DNA of 63,673 nt from 73-13 sp035556075 (GCA_035556075.1 DATMFQ010000017.1:1-63673), one strand, 5' to 3'; shown: positions 15,887-24,724, counted from the first letter of the stretch. A program made the numbers and translations. Notes: generated from the letters alone by a model not told the origin.

Positions 15887-17717
15887 GCGGGGGGTCGTCA
15901 AGGTACGGGTGGGGGAGGCGCTTGGCAGCGCGTACCGACTGACCTTCGGTCGCCTCGGCGGCTGGCTCGCCCTCATCGCCGTCCTGCAGGGGATCGTCGT
16001 GCTCATCGCGGTGCCCGGGCTCCAGGCGCTGTTCGGTGCAGCACTGCGCACCGCCCACGTGACGAGCCTCAGCCTCGACACCGCGGCACGGTTCTTCGCG
16101 ACGCCCGCCGGCGCCCTGCTCTTCGCACTCCTCATCGTGGTCGGGCTCGTCGCCCTCTTCACACAGGCGACCGCATTTCTGCTCGCGGCCGCGACGCAGC
16201 AGGCCGACGCGGACGGCGCGCTGCCGCATGCAGGGGCGCTGCTGCGCGGGATCCGGGGACGGCTGCGGCACCTGCTGCGTCCCTCCTCGCTGCTGCTCGT
16301 CCCCTACGCATTCCTCCTCGCGCCGCTCGGCGGGGCCGCGCTCGGCACGGTCTTCACGAGCTGGATCATGGTGCCGAACTTCGTCAGCGGCGAGTTGAGC
16401 AAGACGCCGACGGGTGCCCTCGTCTACGCGGCGGCCCTGCTCGTGCTCTGGTACCTCGCACTGCGTCTGCTGCTCACCATCCCCTTCATGGCGATCGCCG
16501 GCCTCAGCGCGCCGCAGGCGATGGCCGCGAGCTGGCGCGCGACCGGCTGGGTGCCGTGGCGACTCATCCTGCTCCTGCTCGGGGTGCTCGTGCCGGTCGG
16601 GGTCGCTGCGCTGGTGCTCGGCGGCCTCGGGCTCGGCGTCACCGCGCTGGGCGACCTCACCGAGCAGCTCGGAGCAGACCCGGACGTCGCCGTCGGCGTG
16701 GGCGCGGGCGTGTGGGGGGCGCTGCAGGTGCTCGTCTTCTTCCTCACCGGCCTCGCCGTCGCGCTGCAGTCGCACGTCTTCGCGCGTCTCGTCGCCACGA
16801 CGGGCCACGCGACCGCCGACATCCCGGCCGTGGCGGTCACGCCACGCACGCTGCGCCGCGTCCTCGGCATCGGGGCACCCATCGGTGCGCTCGTCAGTGC
16901 CGTGCTCCTCGCCCTGCAGATCTACCCGCACCTCGACCGGCTCGACGATGCCGAGACGATGATCGTCGCCCACCGCGGCGCCCCCCGGGTCGCGGTGGAG
17001 AACACGATCCCCGCGCTCGAGGCCGCGCACGCACAGGGGGCCGACCTCGTCGAGTTCGACACCATCCAGACCGCGGACGGCGACTGGGTCGTCATGCACG
17101 ACTTCAACCTCGCGCGGCTCGCCGGCGACCCGCGAGACACCGCCGATCTCACGCTCGCGGAGCTCACCTCGATGACGGTCACCGCTGACGGGTTCGAGGC
17201 CCCCATCCCGTCGCTGCGCGAGTTCGTGCGCCGTGCGCACGAGCTCGGTCAGGACCTGCTCATCGAGATCAAGCCGAGCGGCAAGGAGACCGACGACTAC
17301 CTCGAGCGATTCTTCGCGATCCTCGACGAGGAGGGCGTGACCGAGTCGAGCCTGTACCACTCGCTGTCCGCCGACGTCGTCGCCGACCAGCTCGCGATGC
17401 GGCCCTGGCTCACGGTCGGCTACATCGTCTCCGTCAACGTCGGCGGTCTGCCGGAGACACCCGCGCAGTTCGTCGTCGTCGAGGAATGGTCCTACACCGC
17501 CGACCTGCGCAACGCGGCCTGGGATGCGGGCAAGGGCATCCTGGTCTGGACCGTCAACGAACCCGCCGCGATGCGCACCTACCTGCGGGAGCCGGTCGAC
17601 GGCATCATCTCGGACCTGCCCGATGTGGCCGGAGAGGAGCGGCGCGAGGTCGTCGCTGACCGCAGCCTCACGGCGAAGCTCTGGGACGCCCTCGACCGGC
17701 TCATCGCGATCGGCTGA
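15879..17717 (+). CDS. Membrane-anchored glycerophosphodiester phosphodiesterase
   Basis: 612 residues. The first ~340 residues are a polytopic membrane domain with about six to seven helices of the type found in front of GDPD domains. After a further helix (IGALVSAVLLALQIYPHL) comes an extracytoplasmic GDPD TIM barrel: IVAHRGAP near residue 362, VENTIPALEAAHAQGADLVEFD, VVMHDFNLARLAG with the catalytic His, LLIEIKPSG, and VWTVNEPAAMRTYL. Family members cleave glycerophosphodiesters to glycerol-3-phosphate and an alcohol; a role in phospholipid or teichoic-acid turnover is inference. The ATG at 15879 lies inside the glmU end, so it is cotranslated. Confidence 0.88.
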   Translation: MHKRGVVKVRVGEALGSAYRLTFGRLGGWLALIAVLQGIVVLIAVPGLQALFGAALRTAHVTSLSLDTAARFFATPAGALLFALLIVVGLVALFTQATAFLLAAATQQADADGALPHAGALLRGIRGRLRHLLRPSSLLLVPYAFLLAPLGGAALGTVFTSWIMVPNFVSGELSKTPTGALVYAAALLVLWYLALRLLLTIPFMAIAGLSAPQAMAASWRATGWVPWRLILLLLGVLVPVGVAALVLGGLGLGVTALGDLTEQLGADPDVAVGVGAGVWGALQVLVFFLTGLAVALQSHVFARLVATTGHATADIPAVAVTPRTLRRVLGIGAPIGALVSAVLLALQIYPHLDRLDDAETMIVAHRGAPRVAVENTIPALEAAHAQGADLVEFDTIQTADGDWVVMHDFNLARLAGDPRDTADLTLAELTSMTVTADGFEAPIPSLREFVRRAHELGQDLLIEIKPSGKETDDYLERFFAILDEEGVTESSLYHSLSADVVADQLAMRPWLTVGYIVSVNVGGLPETPAQFVVVEEWSYTADLRNAAWDAGKGILVWTVNEPAAMRTYLREPVDGIISDLPDVAGEERREVVADRSLTAKLWDALDRLIAIG

Positions 17718-17746
17718 GCGACGGTTGGGTGGCGCGCGAGGATCGC

Positions 17747-17752
17747 TAGACT
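17747..17752 (+). promoter_or_regulatory. -10 box of prs
   Basis: TAGACT, about 30 bases before the GTG start at 17783. Here the spacing allows a short leader carrying GAGAGGGAG, so prs uses a conventional ribosome binding site. Confidence 0.45.
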
Positions 17753-17782
17753 CGTGGTCTGGCCGCAGTGGAGAGGGAGTCC

Positions 17783-18757
17783 GTGTCCGCGATCAAAGTG
17801 GAGAACATCAAACGGCTCGTCCTGGTGAGCGGTCGCGCGCACCCCGAACTCGCGGAGCAGGTCGCTGCATCGCTCGGCACCGAACTTGTCGAGACCGAGC
17901 TGAGGACCTTCGCGAACGGCGAGATCTACGCGCGCTACACCGAGAGCCTCCGCGGCTCCGATGTCTTCATTCTGCAGTCGCACTGCAACCCGATCAACGA
18001 GTGGCTCATGGAGCAGCTCATCATGATCGATGCGGCAAAGCGCGCCTCGGCGAAGCGCATCACCGTCATCGCCCCATTCTTCCCGTATGCCCGGCAGGAC
18101 AAGAAGGGTCGTGGCCGCGAACCGATCTCGGCGCGGCTCGTCGCCGACCTGTTCCAGACGGCCGGTGCGGACCGGATCATGTCGATCGATCTGCACGCCG
18201 CGCAGATCCAGGGCTTCTTCGACGGTCCCGTCGACCACCTCTTCGCCATGCCCGTGCTGCTCGAGTATTTCGAGCAGTTTCGCGGGCCCGACCTCACGAT
18301 CGTCTCACCGGACATGGGGCGGGTGCGCGTCGCCGACGTGTGGAGCGACAAGCTCGGCGCGCCGCTGGCGATCATCCACAAGCGCCGCGACCCGCGCAAG
18401 GCCAACGAGGTCTCCGTCCACGAGATCGTCGGCGAGGTCAAGGGGCGGCTCTGCCTCATCGTCGACGACATGATCGACACGGGCGGCACCATCGTCAAGG
18501 CGGCCGAAGCGCTCAAGAAGAACGGGGCGAAGGGCGTCATCGTCGCCGCGACCCACGCGATCTTCTCCGGTCCCGCCGTCGAGCGGCTCCAGTCGGAGTG
18601 CATCGACGAGGTCGTCGTCACCGACACGCTGCCCGTGCCGGACGAGGAGCGCTGGGACCGGCTCACGGTGCTGCCGATCGCGCCGCTCATCGGCCGGGCG
18701 ATCCGCGCGATCTTCGATGACGGCTCCGTCACCTCGATGTTTGACGGCGCCGCCTGA
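17783..18757 (+). CDS. prs: Ribose-phosphate pyrophosphokinase (PRPP synthetase)
   Basis: 324 residues. It makes PRPP from ribose-5-phosphate and ATP for nucleotides, His, Trp and decaprenyl-phosphoryl-ribose routes. Motifs: FANGEIYARYTESLRGSDVFI, the HxH-type ATP site VIAPFFPYARQDKKGRGREPIS, MSIDLHAAQIQGFFD, and the PRPP loop IVDDMIDTGGTI near residues 225-236. I choose GTG 17783 because GAGAGGGAG stands four to five bases before it; GTG 17768 is an in-frame alternative. glmU-prs neighbourhood is common in bacteria. Confidence 0.95.
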   Translation: MSAIKVENIKRLVLVSGRAHPELAEQVAASLGTELVETELRTFANGEIYARYTESLRGSDVFILQSHCNPINEWLMEQLIMIDAAKRASAKRITVIAPFFPYARQDKKGRGREPISARLVADLFQTAGADRIMSIDLHAAQIQGFFDGPVDHLFAMPVLLEYFEQFRGPDLTIVSPDMGRVRVADVWSDKLGAPLAIIHKRRDPRKANEVSVHEIVGEVKGRLCLIVDDMIDTGGTIVKAAEALKKNGAKGVIVAATHAIFSGPAVERLQSECIDEVVVTDTLPVPDEERWDRLTVLPIAPLIGRAIRAIFDDGSVTSMFDGAA

Positions 18758-18835
18758 GCCAGGACGGAATGCTGGAGCGCGGTTGCTGATGCCCGCGATC
18801 GGGGGCGCGCGACACCCGCGGCATAGGCTGAGGGC

Positions 18836-20542
18836 ATGCCGACGACGAAGCCCTGGCTGACGAGCTACGCCGAGGGCGTGCCGCACGAGATCCCGGAGCC
18901 CACCGGGACGCTGCTCGACCTGGTCACCGCCTCCGCGACAGCCCATCCGGAGGCGGTCGCGCTCGAGTTCTTCGGCGCGGAGACGAGCTACCGCGAGCTG
19001 GTCGAGCTCATTGATCGGGCCGCGGGGTCGCTGCGCCAGCTCGGCGTGAAGGCGGGCGACCACGTCGCGATCATCCTGCCGAACTGCCCGCAGCACATCA
19101 TCGCGTTCTATGCGGCGCTGCGCCTGGGCGCCCGCGTCATCGAGCACAATCCGCTCTACACCCCCCGCGAGATGCGTCACCAGTTCGAGGACCACGGCGC
19201 GAAGTTCGTGATCGCGTGGGACAAGGTCGTGGGGACACTGCAGGACCTGCCGGAGGATGTCCGTCCGGCGCACATCGTCTCGGTCAATCTCGTCCGGGCG
19301 ATGCCGCTCAAGATGCGCTTCCTGCTTGCGCTGCCGATCTCGAAGGCGCGTGAGTCTCGTGCGGCCCTCACGACGTCGGTCACGAACACGATCCCGTGGG
19401 ACCAGGTCGTCAAGGCCGACCGGATCGCCGCGGACATCGCCACGCCGCAGGTCGACGACATCGCGCTGCTGCAGTACACGACCGGTACGACGGGCAGCCC
19501 GAAGGCCGCGATCCTCACTCACCGCAACCTCCTGGCGAATGCGGCACAGGCGCGCGCCTGGATCCCGCAAGTGACCGCGGGTCCGGTCGACGGTCGCACC
19601 GTGTATGCCGTGCTCCCCATGTTCCACGCCTACGGGCTCACCCTCTGCCTGACGCTCGCGATGTCAATCAGCGCTCGGCTCGTACTGTTCCCGAAGTTCG
19701 ACCCGGAGCTCGTCCTCAAAGTGCTGAAGCGGCGCCCCGCGACCCTCTTCCCTGCGGTCCCGCCGATCTACGCGAAAACGATGGCGGCAGCGAAGGAGCA
19801 GGGCGTCTCGCTCCGGGGGACGCGCATCGGCATCTCAGGTGCCATGCCGCTGCCATCGGACGTCGTCGAGCCGTGGGAGGCGCTCACCGGTGGGTACCTC
19901 GTGGAGGGCTACGGGCTGAGCGAGTGCTCGCCCGTGCTGACCGCAAACCCGGTCGCGGATCACCGCCGTGTCGGCACGATCGGTCTCCCGCTGCCGTCGA
20001 CCGAGATCCGGATCATCGACCGGGACGACCCGACCGTCGAGGTCCCGCTCGGGCAGGAGGGCGAGCTGGTCGCCCGCGGGCCGCAGGTCTTCCAAGGCTA
20101 CTTCAACCGTCCGGAAGAGACGGCGAAGGTCTTCGTCCCGGCCACCGACGGCGGCGCCGACTGGTTCCGCACCGGCGACATCGCGGTGATGGACGCGGAC
20201 GGTTTCATCCGCATCGTCGACCGGATCAAGGAGCTCATCATCACCGGCGGGTTCAATGTCGCGCCGAGTGAGGTCGAGGACGCGATCCGTCGCCACCCCG
20301 CGATCGCCGACATCGCCGTGGTCGGCCTGCCGGACGGGACGCAGGGGGAGCGAGTCGTCGGCGCGGTCGTGCTCGAACCCGGGCAGGCCTACGACGAGGA
20401 GGAAGTCCGCGAGTTCGCCCGCGGCGTCCTTGCCGCGTACAAGGTGCCGCGCCGCCTCGTCGTCGTCGATGAGCTGCCACGCTCACTCATCGGCAAGGTG
20501 CTGCGGAAGGACATGCGCGAGTCACTGCTCGCGCGCGAGTGA
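18836..20542 (+). CDS. Long-chain fatty-acid-CoA ligase, first of two tandem copies
   Basis: 568 residues, an ANL-superfamily acyl-CoA synthetase that adenylates a fatty acid and transfers it to CoA. The ATP loop YTTGTTGSPKAAILTH is near residue 214; VEGYGLSECSP, DWFRTGDIAVMDADGFIRIVDR, and the C-terminal Lys region LPRSLIGKVLRK are all intact. There is no signal peptide. The start is fixed by TAGGCT six bases upstream (18824-18829). It is closely similar along its whole length to the next gene, so the pair arose by duplication. Chain-length preference is unknown. Confidence 0.92.
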   Translation: MPTTKPWLTSYAEGVPHEIPEPTGTLLDLVTASATAHPEAVALEFFGAETSYRELVELIDRAAGSLRQLGVKAGDHVAIILPNCPQHIIAFYAALRLGARVIEHNPLYTPREMRHQFEDHGAKFVIAWDKVVGTLQDLPEDVRPAHIVSVNLVRAMPLKMRFLLALPISKARESRAALTTSVTNTIPWDQVVKADRIAADIATPQVDDIALLQYTTGTTGSPKAAILTHRNLLANAAQARAWIPQVTAGPVDGRTVYAVLPMFHAYGLTLCLTLAMSISARLVLFPKFDPELVLKVLKRRPATLFPAVPPIYAKTMAAAKEQGVSLRGTRIGISGAMPLPSDVVEPWEALTGGYLVEGYGLSECSPVLTANPVADHRRVGTIGLPLPSTEIRIIDRDDPTVEVPLGQEGELVARGPQVFQGYFNRPEETAKVFVPATDGGADWFRTGDIAVMDADGFIRIVDRIKELIITGGFNVAPSEVEDAIRRHPAIADIAVVGLPDGTQGERVVGAVVLEPGQAYDEEEVREFARGVLAAYKVPRRLVVVDELPRSLIGKVLRKDMRESLLARE

Positions 20543-20583
20543 GCGGGCCCGATCGCGCGGTCCCCATCCGCGTCCGGACCCCA

Positions 20584-20589
20584 TAGCCT
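20584..20589 (+). promoter_or_regulatory. -10 box of the second acyl-CoA ligase gene
   Basis: TAGCCT with a six-base spacer to ATG 20596. The first copy has TAGGCT with the same spacing at 18824-18829, so the promoter geometry was retained after duplication. Confidence 0.45.
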
Positions 20590-20595
20590 TGGGCC

Positions 20596-22305
20596 ATGAC
20601 AACGTCGTCATCCTCCAAGCCGTGGGTCGCCGAGTACGCGCCCGGCGTCCCCCACGAGGTGCCGCCCGTCGCGGTCTCGTTGTACGAGTTCTTCGCCGAG
20701 TCGGTGCGGCAGCACCAGTCGTCACCGGCGCTCGAGTTCTTCGGTCGCCGGACCACGTACGGCGAGCTCCAGTCGGACATCGATCGCGCCGCGGAGGGGC
20801 TCCGCCGCCTCGGTGTCCGCCCGGGTGACCGAGTCGCGATCAACCTGCCGAACTGCCCGCAGCACATTGCCGCGTTCTATGCGGTCCTCCGCCTCGGCGC
20901 GATCGTCGTCGAGCACAACCCGCTGTACACCGCAGCGGAGCTCGAACGGAATTTCCGTGACCACGGCGCGAAGGTCGCGATCGCGTGGCGCAAGGTGGTC
21001 CCCGCGCTCCAGCAGCTGCCCGACGGCGTGCGCCCGGCAACGATCATCGACGTCGACCTCGTCGCGGCCCTGCCGATGAAGATGCGGTTGCTCCTCAAGC
21101 TGCCGATCGCGAAAGCCCGTGAGTCGCGCGAGGCACTGACCGAGCCGGTGTCCGACACGATCGGCTGGCCCGAGCTCCTGGCCGGCGGGACCATCGACCC
21201 CGCGGTGCCCGGGCCCGCCCCCGAGGACGTCGCGCTCCTGCTCTACACCTCCGGGACGACGGGTGCGCCGAAAGGCGCGATGCTCAGCCATGCGAATCTC
21301 ATCACGAATGCGCAGCAGATCGTCGCGTGGACCCCGACGGTGTCGACGCCGGGTGCGGTCGTCTACGGCGTCATGCCGATGTTCCACGCCTATGGGCTCT
21401 CGCTCGGACTCACCTATGCGATGAGCATCGGCGCGAAGCTCGTGCTCTTCCCGCGCTTCGACCCCGACATGGTGCTCGACGCGGTGCGCCGGGAGCCGGC
21501 TGACCTCTTTGCGGGGGCGCCGCCGATCTACCAGAAGGTCATTGCCCGAGCCCGGGAGCGCGGGGTCTCGCTGCAGGGCATCGGGCTCGGTGTCTCGGGT
21601 GCGATGCCGCTGCCGCTGGACATCGCCGCCCCCTGGGAGGAGCTGACCGGCGGCATGCTCGTCGAGGCATATGGGCTCTCGGAGACCTCACCCGCGCTCA
21701 TCGCGAACCCGATCTCGGATCGGCGACGCGTCGGCTGGATCGGGGTCCCGATCTCGTCCACCGACGTGCGCATCGTCGATCCCGAGGAGCCGACCCGCGA
21801 GCTGCCCTTCGGCGAGGCAGGCGAGATCCTCGGCCGAGGTCCGCAGGTCTACTTGGGCTACTGGGGCAAACCAGAGGAGACCGCCGAGACGTTCGTCCCC
21901 GCCGACGACGGTGGCGCCGACTGGTTCCGCACCGGCGATATCGGGGTCATGGACGAGCACGGCTTCGTCCGGGTCGTCGACCGGATCAAGGAGCTCATCA
22001 TCACCGGCGGCTTCAACGTCGGCCCGAGCGAGGTGGAGAACGTGCTCCGCGATCACCCCGCCATCCAGGACCTCGCCGTCGTCGGCCTGCCCGACGCGAC
22101 GTCGGGGGAGGCGGTCGTCGCGGCCGTGGTGCTCGCCGAGGGCGCGACGCTCGATGAGTCGGCGATCCGCACCTGGGCCCGTGAGCGGCTCACCCCGTAC
22201 AAGGTGCCGAAGCGCGTCGTCGCGATCGACGAGCTCCCCCGCAACATCCTTGGCAAGGTCCTCCGTCGCCAGGTGCGGCTCGGGCTGCTCGAGTCGGAGG
22301 ACTGA
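20596..22305 (+). CDS. Long-chain fatty-acid-CoA ligase, second tandem copy
   Basis: 569 residues and colinear with the preceding ligase (shared WV/LxxYAxGVPHE start, LPNCPQHIAAFYAVLRLGA, PMFHAYGLSLGLTYAMSIGAKLVLFP). The ATP loop is YTSGTTGAPKGAMLSH, and the late motifs DWFRTGDIGVMDEHGFVRVVDR and LPRNILGKVLRRQ are intact. Both copies keep the catalytic Lys, so both should be active; different acyl preference is a guess. It also has its own -10 box. Just downstream begins a repeat-bracketed toxin-antitoxin module. Confidence 0.92.
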   Translation: MTTSSSSKPWVAEYAPGVPHEVPPVAVSLYEFFAESVRQHQSSPALEFFGRRTTYGELQSDIDRAAEGLRRLGVRPGDRVAINLPNCPQHIAAFYAVLRLGAIVVEHNPLYTAAELERNFRDHGAKVAIAWRKVVPALQQLPDGVRPATIIDVDLVAALPMKMRLLLKLPIAKARESREALTEPVSDTIGWPELLAGGTIDPAVPGPAPEDVALLLYTSGTTGAPKGAMLSHANLITNAQQIVAWTPTVSTPGAVVYGVMPMFHAYGLSLGLTYAMSIGAKLVLFPRFDPDMVLDAVRREPADLFAGAPPIYQKVIARARERGVSLQGIGLGVSGAMPLPLDIAAPWEELTGGMLVEAYGLSETSPALIANPISDRRRVGWIGVPISSTDVRIVDPEEPTRELPFGEAGEILGRGPQVYLGYWGKPEETAETFVPADDGGADWFRTGDIGVMDEHGFVRVVDRIKELIITGGFNVGPSEVENVLRDHPAIQDLAVVGLPDATSGEAVVAAVVLAEGATLDESAIRTWARERLTPYKVPKRVVAIDELPRNILGKVLRRQVRLGLLESED

Positions 22306-22338
22306 GGCCGCCGAGACATCGGCTGCGCGTCGCCGACC

Positions 22339-22356
22339 CAGTGCGAGTCGCCCGCC
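22339..22356 (+). repeat. 18-bp direct repeat, left copy (attachment-site-like)
   Basis: CAGTGCGAGTCGCCCGCC occurs here and, identically, at 23141-23158, where it forms the 3' end of gnd. The two copies bracket the MazF-type module. The left copy lies in the noncoding region after the acyl-CoA ligase. Confidence 0.7.
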
Positions 22357-22441
22357 GCAACCTCGCCCGATGCTGCGAGTAACTCGGCCGGAGCGACGCC
22401 GAGTGCCCGGCATGTGGCGCGGTGGTGATTGGACCGGCCTG

Positions 22442-22759
22442 ATGATGGTCTACCTCGTCAGGTACGCGACACTACGCGCGGACGAGGCAGAGCAGCCCGC
22501 GGCCGCGCTCATGTCGGAATGGCGCTCGCAGGTGTCGACGGCCCCTGAGGTCGCGCGCTACCGATTCCTGCAGGTGCTGGGACGCATGGAGTCCTTGCAT
22601 CGCCGCGAGCTTGCAAGCATCGCCGATGGTCGAGCGGAGGGGGAGGCCGAGCTCACGGCGCTTGCGAACGCGGCACTCGCGCGCGCCGGGCAGCCCGCGG
22701 CCGACCGGGTCTTCGTCGCCGAGTCCGAGCGGTTACTCGTTGACAGTGCCGACTGGTGA
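22442..22759 (+). CDS. Small protein upstream of mazF, candidate antitoxin
   Basis: 105 residues if translation begins at ATG 22442 (22445 is a second choice). I do not recognise the family. The middle is helical and charged (ARYRFLQVLGRMESLHRRELASIAD), the tail acidic and ends VDSADW. Its last four bases (GTGA) overlap the start of mazF, which is how antitoxins are coupled to toxins. It contains one of the only two TTA codons I found in the window, and other AT-ending codons near the end, so its codon use differs from its neighbours. It sits inside an 18-bp direct repeat. An antitoxin role is inferred from position only. Confidence 0.5.
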   Translation: MMVYLVRYATLRADEAEQPAAALMSEWRSQVSTAPEVARYRFLQVLGRMESLHRRELASIADGRAEGEAELTALANAALARAGQPAADRVFVAESERLLVDSADW

Positions 22760-23100
22760 TCAATCACGGCGACGTTGTCTGGACCGACTTCGGCAGGCCG
22801 CGCGGCTCGGAGCCCGCGAAGATCCGCCCGGCGATCGTCCTCCAGGAGAACTGGCTGCTCGCGACCGAGATCAGCACAGTCATCGTCGTCCCGCTGACCT
22901 CGAACGTCGCGCAGGAGTCCTTTCCGGGGAACGTGCTGATCCCGGCCGAGACGTCGGGACTCGACCGGGACTCGGTGGCCTTGGTCACACGGGTCGGTCC
23001 CGTGAGCCGCGAATACCTTGAGCCGCATGCCGTCGGACGCGTGCCGGCGTATCTGCTCGGCAGGATCGGCGCGGGCATCCGGCTCGTCACCGGCATCTGA
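22756..23100 (+). CDS. mazF: MazF/PemK-family toxin (mRNA interferase)
   Basis: 114 residues, normal for MazF. These toxins cut single-stranded RNA at short motifs. The fold signature is present: MINHGDVVWTDFGRPRGSE at the start (GDVVW strand), then KIRPAIVLQ with the conserved Arg-Pro, VIVVPLTSNVA, SGLDRDSVALVTRV. GTG at 22756 overlaps the upstream small gene by four bases. It converges on gnd with a 39-base gap holding an imperfect hairpin. Chromosomal MazF toxins of this type usually pair with a short DNA-binding antitoxin; the partner here is unusual. Confidence 0.85.
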   Translation: MINHGDVVWTDFGRPRGSEPAKIRPAIVLQENWLLATEISTVIVVPLTSNVAQESFPGNVLIPAETSGLDRDSVALVTRVGPVSREYLEPHAVGRVPAYLLGRIGAGIRLVTGI

Positions 23101-23105
23101 CCCGG

Positions 23106-23143
23106 CTGAGGCGCCAGCGTCCGCGCCGAGCGCGCGTCCTCAG
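23106..23143. repeat. Imperfect hairpin between mazF and gnd, related to 62130-62170
   Basis: CTGAGGCGC at 23106-23114 pairs with the 3' part ending CCTCAG at 23143. It may act as terminator for both converging genes. A closely similar sequence is present at 62130-62170 upstream of uppS (shared parts include AGCGTCC and GCCGAGCGCGCGT), suggesting a dispersed intergenic repeat. Confidence 0.4.
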
Positions 23144-24594
23144 TGCGAGTCGCCCGCCTCGACTTCGCTGCGGTCGCCCGACCACAGCGTGTGGAAGGTG
23201 CCCTCGCGGTCGGTGCGCCGGTACGTGTGCGCGCCGAAGAAGTCGCGCTGTCCCTGCACGAGCGCAGCGGGGAGCCGGTCGGCGCGCAGGCCGTCGTAGT
23301 AGGCGAGGCTCGCCGCGAAGGCGGGGACCGGGACGGCGGCGTCGAATGCGTGGCGCACGACGCGCCGCCACGCCGTCTCCGTCCGCCCGAGCGCCTCGCG
23401 GAAGTAGGGGGCCGCCAGCAGCAGGGGGAGGTCCGCGTCAGCGGCGTACGCCTCGGTGATCCGGTCGAGGAATCGCGCGCGGATGATGCAGCCAGCCCGC
23501 CAGATCTTCGCCATATCGCCGAGCACGATGTCCCAGCCGTACTGCGTCGCACCGGCGCGGATGAGGTCGAAGCCTTGCGAGTACGCAACGATCTTCGAGG
23601 CGTACAGCGCCTGCCGGATGTCCTCGATCGCCTCGGCGTGGCGTGCCGCCGGCAGCAGGGGGACGTCGGCGGCCCGCATTCCTGGCAGATCCTTGGCGGC
23701 GCCACGCTGCGTCGCCTGCGCGGACAGTGAGCGCGCGAAGAGCGCCTCGGCGATGCCCGCGAGCGGGACGCCGAGGTCGGCCGCGTTCTGCACGGTCCAG
23801 GCGCCGGTGCCCTTCGCGCCCGCCTGGTCGAGGATCATGTCGACGAGCGGCTCGCCCGTCGCGGCATCGACCTGGCGCAGCACCTCCGCGGTGATCTCGA
23901 TGAGGTAGCTCTCGAGCTCACCACGATTCCACTCGGCGAAGACGTCGGCGATCTCCGCCGGCGACTTGCCGGTGCGGCGCCGGATGAGGTCGACCGCCTC
24001 GGCGATGAGCTGCATGTCGGCGTATTCGATGCCGTTGTGCACCATCTTGACGAAGTGCCCCGCACCGTCGGTGCCCACGTGGGTCACGCAGGGTTCGCCG
24101 TCGGCGACCGCGGCGATGGAGCGAAGAATGGGGCCGAGCGTCGCCCACGCCTCCGTCGTGCCGCCGGGCATGATGCTCGGGCCGAGGAGCGCGCCCTCCT
24201 CGCCGCCGGAGATGCCCGCGCCGACGAAGTGAATGCCGGTCGCCCGCACCGATGCTTCCCGCCGGATGGTGTCGGTGAACAGCGCGTTCCCGCCGTCGAC
24301 GATGATGTCCCCCGGCTCGAAGACCTCGACGAGCGCGTCAATGACCGCGTCGGTCGGGGCGCCGGCCTTGACCATGATGATCGCGGTGCGCGGCTTCGAC
24401 AGCGCGGCCGCGAACTCGGCATAGCTTGTCGTCGCCAGGAGCCCCGCCTCCGGATGCGCCGCGACGAGCTCCTCGGTGCGGGAGGCCGTCCGGTTGTACA
24501 CCGCGACCGTATTGCCGGCGCGCGAGGCGAGATTGCGGGCGAGGTTGGACCCCATCACCGCAAGACCGACCACACCGATGTTCGCCTGCGTCAC
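23140..24594 (-). CDS. gnd: 6-phosphogluconate dehydrogenase, decarboxylating
   Basis: 484 residues, the long (GndA-like) form that converts 6-phosphogluconate to ribulose-5-phosphate and CO2 with reduction of NADP+. Motifs: cofactor loop GVVGLAVMGSNLA near residue 7, VYNRT at the end of the second strand, GAGISGGEEGALLGPSIMPGG, and the catalytic GHFVKMVHNGIEYADMQLIAEA. I prefer GTG 24594 because TAGGCT lies seven bases upstream; GTG 24600 in the same frame is possible. Its last codons (GDSH and TGA) are the right copy of the 18-bp direct repeat. Confidence 0.95.
   Translation of the reverse strand: MTQANIGVVGLAVMGSNLARNLASRAGNTVAVYNRTASRTEELVAAHPEAGLLATTSYAEFAAALSKPRTAIIMVKAGAPTDAVIDALVEVFEPGDIIVDGGNALFTDTIRREASVRATGIHFVGAGISGGEEGALLGPSIMPGGTTEAWATLGPILRSIAAVADGEPCVTHVGTDGAGHFVKMVHNGIEYADMQLIAEAVDLIRRRTGKSPAEIADVFAEWNRGELESYLIEITAEVLRQVDAATGEPLVDMILDQAGAKGTGAWTVQNAADLGVPLAGIAEALFARSLSAQATQRGAAKDLPGMRAADVPLLPAARHAEAIEDIRQALYASKIVAYSQGFDLIRAGATQYGWDIVLGDMAKIWRAGCIIRARFLDRITEAYAADADLPLLLAAPYFREALGRTETAWRRVVRHAFDAAVPVPAFAASLAYYDGLRADRLPAALVQGQRDFFGAHTYRRTDREGTFHTLWSGDRSEVEAGDSH
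23141..23158 (+). repeat. 18-bp direct repeat, right copy, within the 3' end of gnd
   Basis: Identical to 22339-22356 and in the same orientation. It encodes the last residues and part of the stop codon of gnd on the reverse strand. The distance between copies is 802 bases. Confidence 0.7.
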
Positions 24595-24601
24595 GCTCAC
24601 C

Positions 24602-24607
24602 AGCCTA
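24602..24607 (-). promoter_or_regulatory. -10 box of gnd
   Basis: TAGGCT on the reverse strand, seven bases before GTG 24594 and one base before GTG 24600. The spacing decides the start in favour of 24594. Confidence 0.45.
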
Positions 24608-24615
24608 GGACCCCC

Positions 24616-24678
24616 GCCGAGGGTGCGCCGAGGTGCCGAGGGTGTCCCGCCGGACACGCACCCTCGACACCTCGGCGC
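24616..24678. repeat. 63-bp palindromic intergenic repeat, copy A
   Basis: Lies between divergent gnd and the MFS gene. Its two halves form a long imperfect hairpin (left GCGCCGAGGTGCCGAGGGTG, right the near reverse complement with one small insertion). Copy B at 49143-49205 has the same length and roughly 75-80% identity by eye. Neither copy overlaps a gene. Confidence 0.7.
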
Positions 24679-24724
24679 CCCGTCGGCGTCAGAGAGGGAG
24701 GAATGCGTGGGGCAGACTTGATCG

